This document shows, piece after piece, positions 16,502 to 24,199 of a stretch of DNA of 33,871 nucleotides. The translations under genes were made by a program, and so were the position numbers. Source of the stretch: Candidatus Heimdallarchaeota archaeon (lineage in GTDB: Archaea; Asgardarchaeota; Heimdallarchaeia; Heimdallarchaeales; JAJRWK01); contig JAMOVR010000213.1 in the NCBI GenBank assembly GCA_027061945.1, positions 1 through 33,871 on the forward strand, read 5' to 3'. The notes under the pieces are model-generated. The model was not told where the DNA came from. It did no database searches and saw only the letters and a program-made list of their open reading frames with translations. Each line of letters starts with the position of its first letter. Positions within the stretch are counted from its first letter, which is position 1.

Positions 16502-17290
16502 TTAGAGATAGAAATCTCCAGTGTATAAGTCTACCATGAAAGCGTCTCCAGGGGTGTCTGCCTCAAAGTGTTCAATAGCATATTGTGTGACATCTTCCAT
16601 GATGTACATGGGTTTATAGAGAGCTTCCATTGCATAGTAGGTAAAGATACCATTTTGCATTGTGTCGTCTCCGTCATAGGTGTAAGTTGTCTCTTGGGAA
16701 CCAATTGCTAATAACCATCCAGGACGGGCAAGATCTCTAAAGGTTCCCTGATTGCATGCGTCATCAAAGAAGTAAACGTGTTGGGTTTCAATCTTATCGG
16801 TGATTGCTTTTACCTCGTCAGAGGTCACACCAGTTAATTCCCATGAGATAATCATTGAAATTTTGTCTCTTCTGGAGTAATATCCGTGTCCGGAGTAAGT
16901 AATTACTACTCCGTCTCCGGGTTTCTCAACGTCTACTAACCATTGAAGTGCGTCTAAAATATTTTGTTTGGTTGCATTGTCGTTTAATAATAATTTAACA
17001 GTGTATCCATGGTCTGTTAAGTATTTATACCAGTCCATTGCAGCATATTTTAGGTCGCTTGAGTCTCCAGAATAGTCGCTTATACCTATTACCACGGCGT
17101 ACCTGTTTCCAGTAATGTTTTCTCCGCCAGAGGTAAGGTCAGTAGTACCGTCGTCTCCGCCTACAGGTGGTCCTGCGCGGGAAACGCTGACTGCCCTCGC
17201 GTTGTTGTTATCCACTGCTAATGAAGGAGCAGTGAATGCTAACGGAATTAACAAGATTGCGATGAATAGTAGTGCTGTTTTTTTCATCAT
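16502..17290 (-). CDS. secreted caspase-fold (peptidase C14-type) protease
   Basis: A 262-residue protein with an N-terminal signal peptide (KKTALLFIAILLIPLAFTAPSLA), so it is probably exported. The caspase p20-like domain starts near residue 62 (NRYAVVIGISDYSG) and carries the catalytic pair: H135 in TYSGHG and C179 in DACNQG. Residues 195-262 are the shorter p10-like end (IGSQETTYTY, NGIFTYYAMEAL). Compared with cytosolic metacaspases, secretion and the small size are notable. GAGGTG lies 2-5 bases before tandem ATG codons (17290, 17287). Its codons are more GC-rich than those of its neighbours, consistent with high expression or transfer. Substrate unknown. Confidence 0.85.
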   Translation of the reverse strand: MMKKTALLFIAILLIPLAFTAPSLAVDNNNARAVSVSRAGPPVGGDDGTTDLTSGGENITGNRYAVVIGISDYSGDSSDLKYAAMDWYKYLTDHGYTVKLLLNDNATKQNILDALQWLVDVEKPGDGVVITYSGHGYYSRRDKISMIISWELTGVTSDEVKAITDKIETQHVYFFDDACNQGTFRDLARPGWLLAIGSQETTYTYDGDDTMQNGIFTYYAMEALYKPMYIMEDVTQYAIEHFEADTPGDAFMVDLYTGDFYL

Positions 17291-17504
17291 AACACCTCGA
17301 AATAATTTACACCTAATTTATATGTTTAGTGCAAATTATTTCACATAAACTTTTTACGAATAGTATTTAACTTTTTCGCGAAAAAGTGCATTTTTAAAAG
17401 TAAGATGAAAAAAAACTAATTATTTTTTTACACACTAAGTTTCCAATTTCCAAGAAAAGATGCGAGAATTTTTTTAACAACCAAAAAAAATACTGCATGA
17501 AACT

Positions 17505-17511
17505 GGTGATC
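17505..17511 (+). promoter_or_regulatory. strong Shine-Dalgarno deciding a GTG start
   Basis: GGTGATC, fully complementary to the expected archaeal 16S 3' end, 4 bases before the GTG at 17516 that opens the IPP isomerase gene. Confidence 0.7.
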
Positions 17512-17515
17512 CCTA

Positions 17516-18643
17516 GTGGCTAAAACAAAAGAAAAAAACAACAATGACAATGTGTTTCATTTGAAAAGTCGAAAAGCTCATCATGTTAAAATTGTTGTAG
17601 AGGAAGACGTTAGTGTCGAAGGGCAAACAAACTTTTTTGAGTATTTTGATATTATTCCTTCGGCAATCCCGGATATTGATTTTGAAGAAGTTTCTACTGA
17701 AACTAAATTTCTTGGAAAAACTTTTTCTGCACCCATATTAATTGCAGGAATGACTGGAGGCTATCCGGAAGCAAAAAAAATTAATCAAGCAATCGCAGAG
17801 GTATGCCAAGACTTAAACATTCCAATGGGTGTTGGTTCTCAAAGGGCAATGCTTGCAGATCCATCATTAGTGGAGACATTTGACGTCAAAAAATTTGCCC
17901 CAGATGTTTTTTTAATAGGTAATATTGGTCTTGTTCAATTAAACTATGGTTATGGTGTAGATGATGCACAAAGGGCTGTGGATCTGATTAATGCCGATGC
18001 AATAGCAGTTCATGTAAATGCCTTTCAAGAGCTAATGCAGCCAGAGGGAGACACCAATTTCAAAGGTCTTTGGGAAAAAATGGAAGAAATTTGTAAAACG
18101 TTATCTGTTCCTGTTATTGGTAAAGAAGTAGGTAGTGGAATGTCTTGGCAAGATGTTCTTAGAATGCAAGAAGCAGGATGCAGCGCAGTAGACGTAGGTG
18201 GGGCTGGAGGAACTAGTTGGCCTAAAATTGAAATTTTACGGCATGTAGAAGAGAAAACAAAGAAAAAAGCTGGAAAACCTTTACCATTAAATGACCCCTT
18301 ATTAAAATGGGGTGTACCAACTGCATTAGCAACTTGGGAAGCAACAACTAAAACAAATATACCAATTATTTCTACAGGGGGAATGTATCATCCATTATCT
18401 GCAGCAAAAGCATTGTTAATGGGAGCTAAAATGGTAGGCATTGCAAGACCAGTACTAAAAATATTGATAGAAAAAGGAAAAGAAGGAGTAAAAGAATATT
18501 TAGAGGAGTATATTTTGAATGTTAAAAGAATAATGTTTTTAGTCGGTGCGAAAAACATTGAACAGATGACTTCCATGAAGTGGAGACTGGTACCATGGGG
18601 CAGAGCAAAAGACTGGTTAGAGGTAAGAAAACTATTATTATAA
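17516..18643 (+). CDS. fni: isopentenyl-diphosphate delta-isomerase, type II (FMN-dependent)
   Basis: Converts isopentenyl diphosphate to dimethylallyl diphosphate, the starter for archaeal isoprenoid lipids. The 375 residues form the FMN/NADPH TIM barrel: GMTGGYPEAKKIN (about 80-92), GVGSQRAML, IGNIGLVQL, HVNAFQELMQPEGD (a conserved Gln/Glu metal and substrate region) and the C-terminal GGM and GAK phosphate-binding stretches. Length and motifs are those of type II enzymes, which archaea use in place of type I. The start is GTG with an excellent ribosome binding site; a solitary gene. Confidence 0.94.
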   Translation: MAKTKEKNNNDNVFHLKSRKAHHVKIVVEEDVSVEGQTNFFEYFDIIPSAIPDIDFEEVSTETKFLGKTFSAPILIAGMTGGYPEAKKINQAIAEVCQDLNIPMGVGSQRAMLADPSLVETFDVKKFAPDVFLIGNIGLVQLNYGYGVDDAQRAVDLINADAIAVHVNAFQELMQPEGDTNFKGLWEKMEEICKTLSVPVIGKEVGSGMSWQDVLRMQEAGCSAVDVGGAGGTSWPKIEILRHVEEKTKKKAGKPLPLNDPLLKWGVPTALATWEATTKTNIPIISTGGMYHPLSAAKALLMGAKMVGIARPVLKILIEKGKEGVKEYLEEYILNVKRIMFLVGAKNIEQMTSMKWRLVPWGRAKDWLEVRKLLL

Positions 18644-19148
18644 TTATATTTAATATTTTTTTAAACTATTTAAACAAAATTTAAAAAAATATTAAGTATT
18701 TAACAAGCATTATTTGAAAGAACGTAAATAAAAACAATTGATGACCAAAATGCGCTATTTAGAGATTGATTTTCAAGTAAAGATCTTTTTTCAACAGATC
18801 TTTTAATTAGTATCCCTTGCTTTTTAGGGGGACTTCTTTCTTAGTTCAAGAAAACAGGTCCAAAACCTTTTCTATATGTAATTTAGAAACTTTAGATCTA
18901 AGAGTGTATATTTTAGCGCCTAGAATAATAAAAAATTTCAAAAATTTAGAAAAATGTTGGAATTAATTGTTATTTTGAGCATTTATGACGTTGTTTTTAT
19001 GAAAATAATTGGTTTGTTTGTCCTATAAACGGGTTTATTGTTTAATTGCCAAAAAATTTTCTTAATGATTAACTTTTATCTCCAAAAAATAATGTTCACT
19101 TCCATAACCCTAATTGGTAAGTTCTCCGACTTTTATATGTGAGCAATC
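18644..19148 (+). other. 505-base AT-rich intergenic region
   Basis: Lies between fni and acdA, both on the plus strand. It holds no convincing open frame. A weak CCCT...AGGG hairpin (about 18812-18829) could aid termination, and the part after 19000 must hold the acdA promoter, with a GTGA (19139-19142) just before the ATG. A TTGATGA word at about 18739 is not followed by D boxes, so I do not call an sRNA. Confidence 0.35.
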
Positions 19149-20606
19149 ATGAGTAGTGATGCTAACATTTCAGAAATTAAAAAACTTGAAAATTTCTTTC
19201 ATCCAGAGAGCATTGCGGTTATCGGGGCATCAGCAAATCCTCATAAAATCGGTTTTAGGGTTTTAGGCAATATTTTGTTTGGAGAACTACCCACGGGTGA
19301 TGACTTCGAAGAAAAAATTAACCAAATGGTAAAAGAAGGCAAAAAAGCCTATCCGGGAAAAGTTTATCCTGTTAACATTAAAGGCGGGGAAATACTGGGA
19401 TTAAAAGTTTACAAAACAGTATTAGATATACCTGACAAAGTAGACATGGCAGTTATTTGTGTCCCACCTCAGTTCGTTAAAGATACCATTACTCAGTTAG
19501 GACAAAAAGGTTGTTATTCTGCAATTGTAATTACTGCCGGTTTTGGAGAAATTGGCAATAAAGATGCGGAAAGAGAAATAGTTGAAGAAGCAAGAAAATG
19601 GGGTGTTAGGATCATAGGACCAAACTGCTTTGGAGTGTTCAACACTTATCTTCCTCTAAATGCTACTTTCTCTAGAGACATACCAATTAAAGGCCCGATA
19701 TCTTTTATTAGCCAATCTGGTGCAGTAGGTGCTTCTGCAATTATTTACGGAAAAAGTGAAGCTATTGGGTTTAGATATTTTGTAAGTATAGGTAATAAAG
19801 CAGATGTTACGGATGCGGACTTGCTAAGAGTTTATGGGAGAGACCCTAAAACAAAAGCAATTGCGATCTATGTAGAGTCATTTCCTGATGGAAGAGAATT
19901 TTATGAAGCAGCTAAAGAAGTAAGTTGGCATGTGCCTATCGTGGCACTAAAAGCTGGAAGAACAGAAGCAGGTAAGAAAGCAGCGTCATCACATACCGGT
20001 GCAATTGCTACCTCAGATGTAGCAGTAGAAGCTGCTTTTAAGCAAGCAGGTATCTTTCGGGCATATACATTCTATGGTCTTTTAGATGCTGCGAGAGCAT
20101 TAGGATATCAGCATCCACCAACCGGAGAAAGGATTGCTATTTTAACTAATGCTGGCGGTGCAGGAGTAATTACTGCAGACTATATGTATGATTTAGGAAT
20201 GAAACTTGCGGACTTATCTGAGGAAACAATCGAAAAGATCAATGAAGTGTGTCCCCCAACATGGTCTCATGGCAACCCTGTAGATGTAGTTGGAGATGCT
20301 GATGATGAGAGATTTGCAAGGACATTGGAGATAATGACACAAGCACCAGAAATCGATGGAATAATTGTTCTTGTTGTGCCCACTGGAACACTAGATGTGC
20401 CCAAACTCTCAAAAAGAATAGTTGAGATAGCAAATCAGACTACAAAACCAATGGTTGCAAGTTTCGTAGGAGTAGTGACCGGAGAAGCAGATGACTACTT
20501 AGAACAACATGGTATCCCATCATATTCATTCCCTGAAAGGGCTGCTTACGGAATGTATGCATTAGTAGAAAGAGGTAGGTTCCTAAGAAAAATAGGAGTA
20601 ATGTAA
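19149..20606 (+). CDS. acdA: acetyl-CoA synthetase (ADP-forming) alpha subunit
   Basis: Part of the enzyme that makes acetate (or another acid), CoA and ATP from acyl-CoA, ADP and phosphate, the main substrate-level ATP step in many fermentative archaea. The 485 residues contain a CoA-binding Rossmann domain (FFHPESIAVIGASANPHKIGF from about 16) with an insertion around 48-70, a second domain with GPNCFG and FISQSGAVG, and the phosphohistidine H282 in SSHTGAIA. The C-terminal ligase domain ends near 485. The beta subunit gene follows immediately, matching the split alpha/beta arrangement of Pyrococcus-type enzymes. Confidence 0.95.
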   Translation: MSSDANISEIKKLENFFHPESIAVIGASANPHKIGFRVLGNILFGELPTGDDFEEKINQMVKEGKKAYPGKVYPVNIKGGEILGLKVYKTVLDIPDKVDMAVICVPPQFVKDTITQLGQKGCYSAIVITAGFGEIGNKDAEREIVEEARKWGVRIIGPNCFGVFNTYLPLNATFSRDIPIKGPISFISQSGAVGASAIIYGKSEAIGFRYFVSIGNKADVTDADLLRVYGRDPKTKAIAIYVESFPDGREFYEAAKEVSWHVPIVALKAGRTEAGKKAASSHTGAIATSDVAVEAAFKQAGIFRAYTFYGLLDAARALGYQHPPTGERIAILTNAGGAGVITADYMYDLGMKLADLSEETIEKINEVCPPTWSHGNPVDVVGDADDERFARTLEIMTQAPEIDGIIVLVVPTGTLDVPKLSKRIVEIANQTTKPMVASFVGVVTGEADDYLEQHGIPSYSFPERAAYGMYALVERGRFLRKIGVM

Positions 20607-20643
20607 GATGAGTGAAAATACTGCTGAATTGGAGGCAAATAAA

Positions 20644-21375
20644 ATGAGTGAAAACCCTGTAATTCAAAAAATTTTTGAAAAAGCAATTAAAAACCAAGAG
20701 CCATTCTTGGGTTATGAAGAGTCTAGAAGAGTACTTGCAGAAATAGGTATTCCTTTCAACAAAACAAAACTTGTAACTTCCGAAGATGAAGCCGTTAAAG
20801 TTGCTGAAGAATTTGGGTTCCCGGTAGTATTCAAAGTCGTTAGCCCAGATATCTCACACAAAACAGAAATTGGTGGTGTAAAAGTAGGTATTCAAAATCC
20901 TGAAGAAGCAAGAGCTGCTTATAAAAGTATTATGGAGTCTGTAAAAAAGCATAAACCCAATGCAAGAATCGAAGGGATAATGGTTGAAGAACAAGTATCC
21001 GGAAGCGAACTATTCGTTGGAGTTACTAAAGATCCTCAGTTTGGGCATATGATTGGTTTTGGTATGGGTGGTATATTCGTAGAAGTTTATAAAGACGTTA
21101 CTTTCAGACTGATCCCAATAGGGGTGTCTGATGCCTACGAAATGCTTCAAGAGATTAGAGGAAAAAAGATATATGAAGGGTATCGTGGAAGACCCAAAGC
21201 AGACCCCAAAGAATTAGTAAAAGTGCTTCTCTCAGTTTCTCAATTCATAGAAAACTATCCTATGGTCAAAGAAATGGATATCAACCCTCTAATGGTCACA
21301 TTTGATGGAATCAAAGCCATAGATGCAAGAATTATTCTAGATCTAGAATATGCAGAAAAAAATAAGAAAGATTAG
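20644..21375 (+). CDS. acdB: acetyl-CoA synthetase (ADP-forming) beta subunit
   Basis: The ATP-grasp half of the ADP-forming synthetase; transfers phosphate between the alpha-subunit histidine and ADP. About 243 residues with GFPVVFKVVSPDISHKTEIGG (a conserved histidine-containing ATP-grasp loop), GSELFVGVTKDPQFG, GFGMGG and EMDINPLMV near the end. Two starts are possible. The ATG at 20644 has GGAGG 8 bases before it. Another in-frame ATG at 20608, one base after the acdA stop, has a GGAG at longer spacing. Both begin MSEN, giving a curious repeated MSEN at the N terminus if the longer form is made. The shorter form is closer to family length. Confidence 0.94.
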   Translation: MSENPVIQKIFEKAIKNQEPFLGYEESRRVLAEIGIPFNKTKLVTSEDEAVKVAEEFGFPVVFKVVSPDISHKTEIGGVKVGIQNPEEARAAYKSIMESVKKHKPNARIEGIMVEEQVSGSELFVGVTKDPQFGHMIGFGMGGIFVEVYKDVTFRLIPIGVSDAYEMLQEIRGKKIYEGYRGRPKADPKELVKVLLSVSQFIENYPMVKEMDINPLMVTFDGIKAIDARIILDLEYAEKNKKD

Positions 21376-21447
21376 AATAATAATGTAAATTTAATTTAAA
21401 TTTAAAATTTAAAAAAATAAAAATAAATTTTATTTTTTTTTATTTTT
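21376..21447. terminator. T/A-rich bidirectional terminator between convergent genes
   Basis: After acdB the plus strand becomes TTTATTTTTTTTTATTTTTT (about 21428-21447), partly within the last codons of the convergent winged-helix gene, while the minus strand offers T-rich runs across 21390-21425. Archaeal termination relies on such T tracts. Confidence 0.55.
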
Positions 21448-22636
21448 TCTTATTCTGCTCCTCAGAATCTTCAAGAATTTTTACCTGCGTAGGATTAACA
21501 AGAAGTACTACTCTGTTCGTTCTTCCCATGCTTTCTTTTTTAATAACACCTTTTTGTTCTAATTTTTTAAGGTATATACTTATTGCAGCTTTACTAAATT
21601 GTAGACTATCTACTAGATCAGATTGTAGCATGCTTCCGCCATTCTTTTCTAGTTTCTTTATAATTTTATGCTCAGGAATTGTTAAGTGAACTGGGCGGAT
21701 AGGTTCCTCTTTTTCTTTTTTAGATAAAGAAATAAACCAAATAGTCGCCTTTTCTTTCTTAATTAGATAATAACCAATGATTAAGATTATAATAATTGTG
21801 GCGGCAACTCCTATTAAAAAGCCAATTAGATAAGTTAAAATTCCGGAGTTAGTATTTGTAACATTTAGATCAATCTTAGCCTGATAAAAACGTACTAAAA
21901 ATAACTGGTTTTTTTCAACATTTACTTGTTCCCAACCAAAAATTAGATGTTGCCCATCAGTATAGTTATTGTAATTAGCAGGAAAAATCACTGGTTCTGT
22001 CTGAGTTGTTTGATTTATCAAGACACACCCAATGGGCAAAGATATTTCTATAGATATAATAACAGGATTAGAAGTAGAATATTGAAAAATAAAAATGTAT
22101 TCGTTGTCTTCAAGAGGTTCTATAATATTATAAAGCTCTGCTTTAATTGTTAAAGACTGGTTAAATTCAGGCTCCAAAGCGGTAATTAAACCTATTTCAA
22201 GTTCGCAAGTGTCTTTATAATTAACTAATTTAATAGGTAAAGATGAAAAATTATTGCTTGAAACAATTACATTTTTCATTTGAAAAGGATAAATAATCTT
22301 AAAACTTTCTACTTCAATGTCACCATTATTCTTAACTATCAATATGTCTTGAAAAAAGCTTTTTTTTAGGCCCAAATCAAACCTAATATCTTCAGATAAT
22401 AGAACAACATCATTAGTAGAAACACTATCAATAATACTTAATCCTTGTTTTTCTGATGGCACTCCATAGCCAACAACAATAGTACTTGAATTACTTAGTA
22501 GTATAATTATAGATAATCCGAGAACAACCAAAAAAAGAATGATTCTTGAAATTCGAGATGCCATCATATAGGGTATTCTAAACTTCAAACATAATCTTTT
22601 CTTTAATGCATTTTTTGTATGGAAAATTATTTTCAT
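21440..22636 (-). CDS. membrane-anchored winged-helix regulator with an external domain
   Basis: A 398-residue protein: membrane helix at about 32-48, an extracytoplasmic beta-rich domain (about 55-265) with many NxS/T sites, a second helix (about 266-292), then a cytoplasmic winged helix (about 319-381: HKIIKKLEKNGGSMLQSDL, KAAISIYLKKLEQKGVIKK and a wing ending VVLLV). Such an arrangement would carry an external signal straight to DNA, as in one-component membrane regulators. Its likely operon mate upstream is the Ig/CARDB-like membrane protein (29-base gap), and a surface protein gene lies beyond, so it may regulate envelope genes; that is inference. An internal MM at 24-25 is an alternative start. 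Confidence 0.75.
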   Translation of the reverse strand: MKIIFHTKNALKKRLCLKFRIPYMMASRISRIILFLVVLGLSIIILLSNSSTIVVGYGVPSEKQGLSIIDSVSTNDVVLLSEDIRFDLGLKKSFFQDILIVKNNGDIEVESFKIIYPFQMKNVIVSSNNFSSLPIKLVNYKDTCELEIGLITALEPEFNQSLTIKAELYNIIEPLEDNEYIFIFQYSTSNPVIISIEISLPIGCVLINQTTQTEPVIFPANYNNYTDGQHLIFGWEQVNVEKNQLFLVRFYQAKIDLNVTNTNSGILTYLIGFLIGVAATIIIILIIGYYLIKKEKATIWFISLSKKEKEEPIRPVHLTIPEHKIIKKLEKNGGSMLQSDLVDSLQFSKAAISIYLKKLEQKGVIKKESMGRTNRVVLLVNPTQVKILEDSEEQNKKK

Positions 22637-22665
22637 GAGAAAAAAATTTTAGACATTAGAGTGCG

Positions 22666-23928
22666 TTATTCATTAATTTTTAATTTGTAATAATACAGAG
22701 GAGCTAAAACTAAAAAACCAAATAAAATACTTACTATTGGAAAAGGTAAGAAACTAGTACCATTTAAGTTATTATCTTGTGGATTAGTTGTTAGCACCAC
22801 GTGGACTTTTACTGTAAAAGTTGCTGATTCCTTATCTCCAGAAGTTGCAACAAATACAATATTGTAATCACCAGTCGTTTTTGCTTTAAAATTCCAAAGT
22901 AAAGATTTTGATTCTTTGCTATCAAGTTGCTCTAAAAATGCGCTACTGAAACCCGATATACATATTATGTCTTTAACATGGTAAGAGACTAAAGAGATAT
23001 TTAAAAGCAAACCACCGCCGATATTGGCGACCGTAGTGTTGATATTAAACTCCTTATTAATTTCTACAGTGATCTCTTTTGGTTCTACTGTTAATTCTAA
23101 GTCTGGACTTGCTTCTCCGATAACCCATTCACTTAGATGGGTTGTATAGACTGAAGCAATATTTTTATTTTCAGATAAATCAACATTCAGAGTTTTCCAG
23201 CTAGAAATGTTACTTTCTCTCCAATACGCTACTAATAGAACATCATCGTTTCTGTCGAGTTTCTTAATTAAAGTAAAATCAATAGTAGCATCAATAATCG
23301 CTTGGCTATCATTAACTATAAAACATACTGAATTTGAGTAAAGACGTATTTTAGAGTATGTAGTATTTAAAGAAGAAGGATCGGCAAACTGCACTGTAAG
23401 ATTTAGGCTTGCGGATAAGTTTAGTTTCATTGATATTTTAGCGTCTGTAATGTTTAAGTAATTCATTCCTTTTCTTAATGTCATGCTTTTATTCATAGTT
23501 GTACTCATATAATCTCCAGATCCAATCACTGTGAATGCTTGGTCTTCACTAAGTGGCCATCTAGCAGAATTACCCTGAACATCAAAAGCGATTATGTAAT
23601 ACTGAACAGTAATTCCTGCGGCTTGTCCAGGTATACTTGTTTTATAAGAGTCAGTCCCTTCTGGAACCATTATAGAGGCATTCCATTTATTACCGCTATT
23701 GACAGACCAGTATAGTGTTATGTTTTTGATAGAATTAACTGATATCACCTTTGCGTGTATATAGATAGTTTCTCCTTCTCTTGGTTGAGTAGGAACAATA
23801 TAGACAGTTTGAAACTGTATTGGTTGTTGGCCTTGAGCCTCGGAATAATAACTAGTATTAACATGGTTTACAGGGATAATGAGTATAAGCATGACGATAA
23901 TGAAGAATAATAAATCTAAATTTTTCAT
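22666..23928 (-). CDS. exported membrane protein with Ig-like/CARDB-like domains
   Basis: About 420 residues: a signal segment (about 5-22), a first beta domain (VYIVPTQPREGETIYIHAKV and the following YWSVNSG...) resembling Ig-like modules found in archaeal surface proteins, a middle beta domain, then a CARDB-like domain (from PDLELTVEPKEITVEINKEF to VKVHVV), and a C-terminal membrane helix (about 398-415) with a short basic end. It is therefore anchored with most of the chain outside. ATG 23928 follows GTGGTG by 6 bases, better than a GTG at 23940. It probably binds or supports envelope components; function unknown. Confidence 0.7.
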   Translation of the reverse strand: MKNLDLLFFIIVMLILIIPVNHVNTSYYSEAQGQQPIQFQTVYIVPTQPREGETIYIHAKVISVNSIKNITLYWSVNSGNKWNASIMVPEGTDSYKTSIPGQAAGITVQYYIIAFDVQGNSARWPLSEDQAFTVIGSGDYMSTTMNKSMTLRKGMNYLNITDAKISMKLNLSASLNLTVQFADPSSLNTTYSKIRLYSNSVCFIVNDSQAIIDATIDFTLIKKLDRNDDVLLVAYWRESNISSWKTLNVDLSENKNIASVYTTHLSEWVIGEASPDLELTVEPKEITVEINKEFNINTTVANIGGGLLLNISLVSYHVKDIICISGFSSAFLEQLDSKESKSLLWNFKAKTTGDYNIVFVATSGDKESATFTVKVHVVLTTNPQDNNLNGTSFLPFPIVSILFGFLVLAPLYYYKLKINE

Positions 23929-24026
23929 ATTAAACACCACATTATTTTTCTTTTTACGAACTATTAACAGATTTCTAATGATAGTATTATTATAATTTTC
24001 ATTTTATTATATTTAGCAATATAATT

Positions 24027-24170
24027 GTGGAGGGGATAGGAGGGGAGGATGTAGGCTCTTTCAACCGAGGAGGTCAGAACCACTTGTGGGGTGGGTGTGG
24101 GTGCTATTCAATTAACCATATATCATGGTTAGGAAAAGAGGAGGGGAGGGAAGGGAAGAGAGGGAGCGAG
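24027..24170. repeat. strand-asymmetric G-rich tract (C/T-rich on minus strand)
   Basis: A run of GGGG and GGG groups (for example GGAGGGGATAGGAGGGGAGG and GTGGGGTGGGTGTGGG) in otherwise AT-rich DNA, lying just past the 3' end of the surface protein gene. An inverted repeat AACCAT (24114-24119)/ATGGTT (24125-24130) sits in the middle. The plus strand could form G-quadruplexes; the minus-strand transcript would carry a pyrimidine-rich tail. Confidence 0.6.
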
Positions 24171-24172
24171 AA

Positions 24173-24195
24173 AATTACTTGACTAAGAAGTAATT
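24173..24195 (-). terminator. hairpin after the surface protein gene
   Basis: AATTACTT (24173-24180) and AAGTAATT (24188-24195) form a perfect 8-bp stem with a 7-base loop, 5 bases past the stop codon. On the minus strand it is followed by TTTTCTC and then a long C/T-rich tract, fitting a terminator or 3'-end stabiliser. Confidence 0.55.
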
Positions 24196-24199
24196 AGCA

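Noticed and set aside
18739-18790. C-box-like TTGATGA as a further C/D sRNA
   Set aside because: No D, C' or D' boxes at the needed distances.
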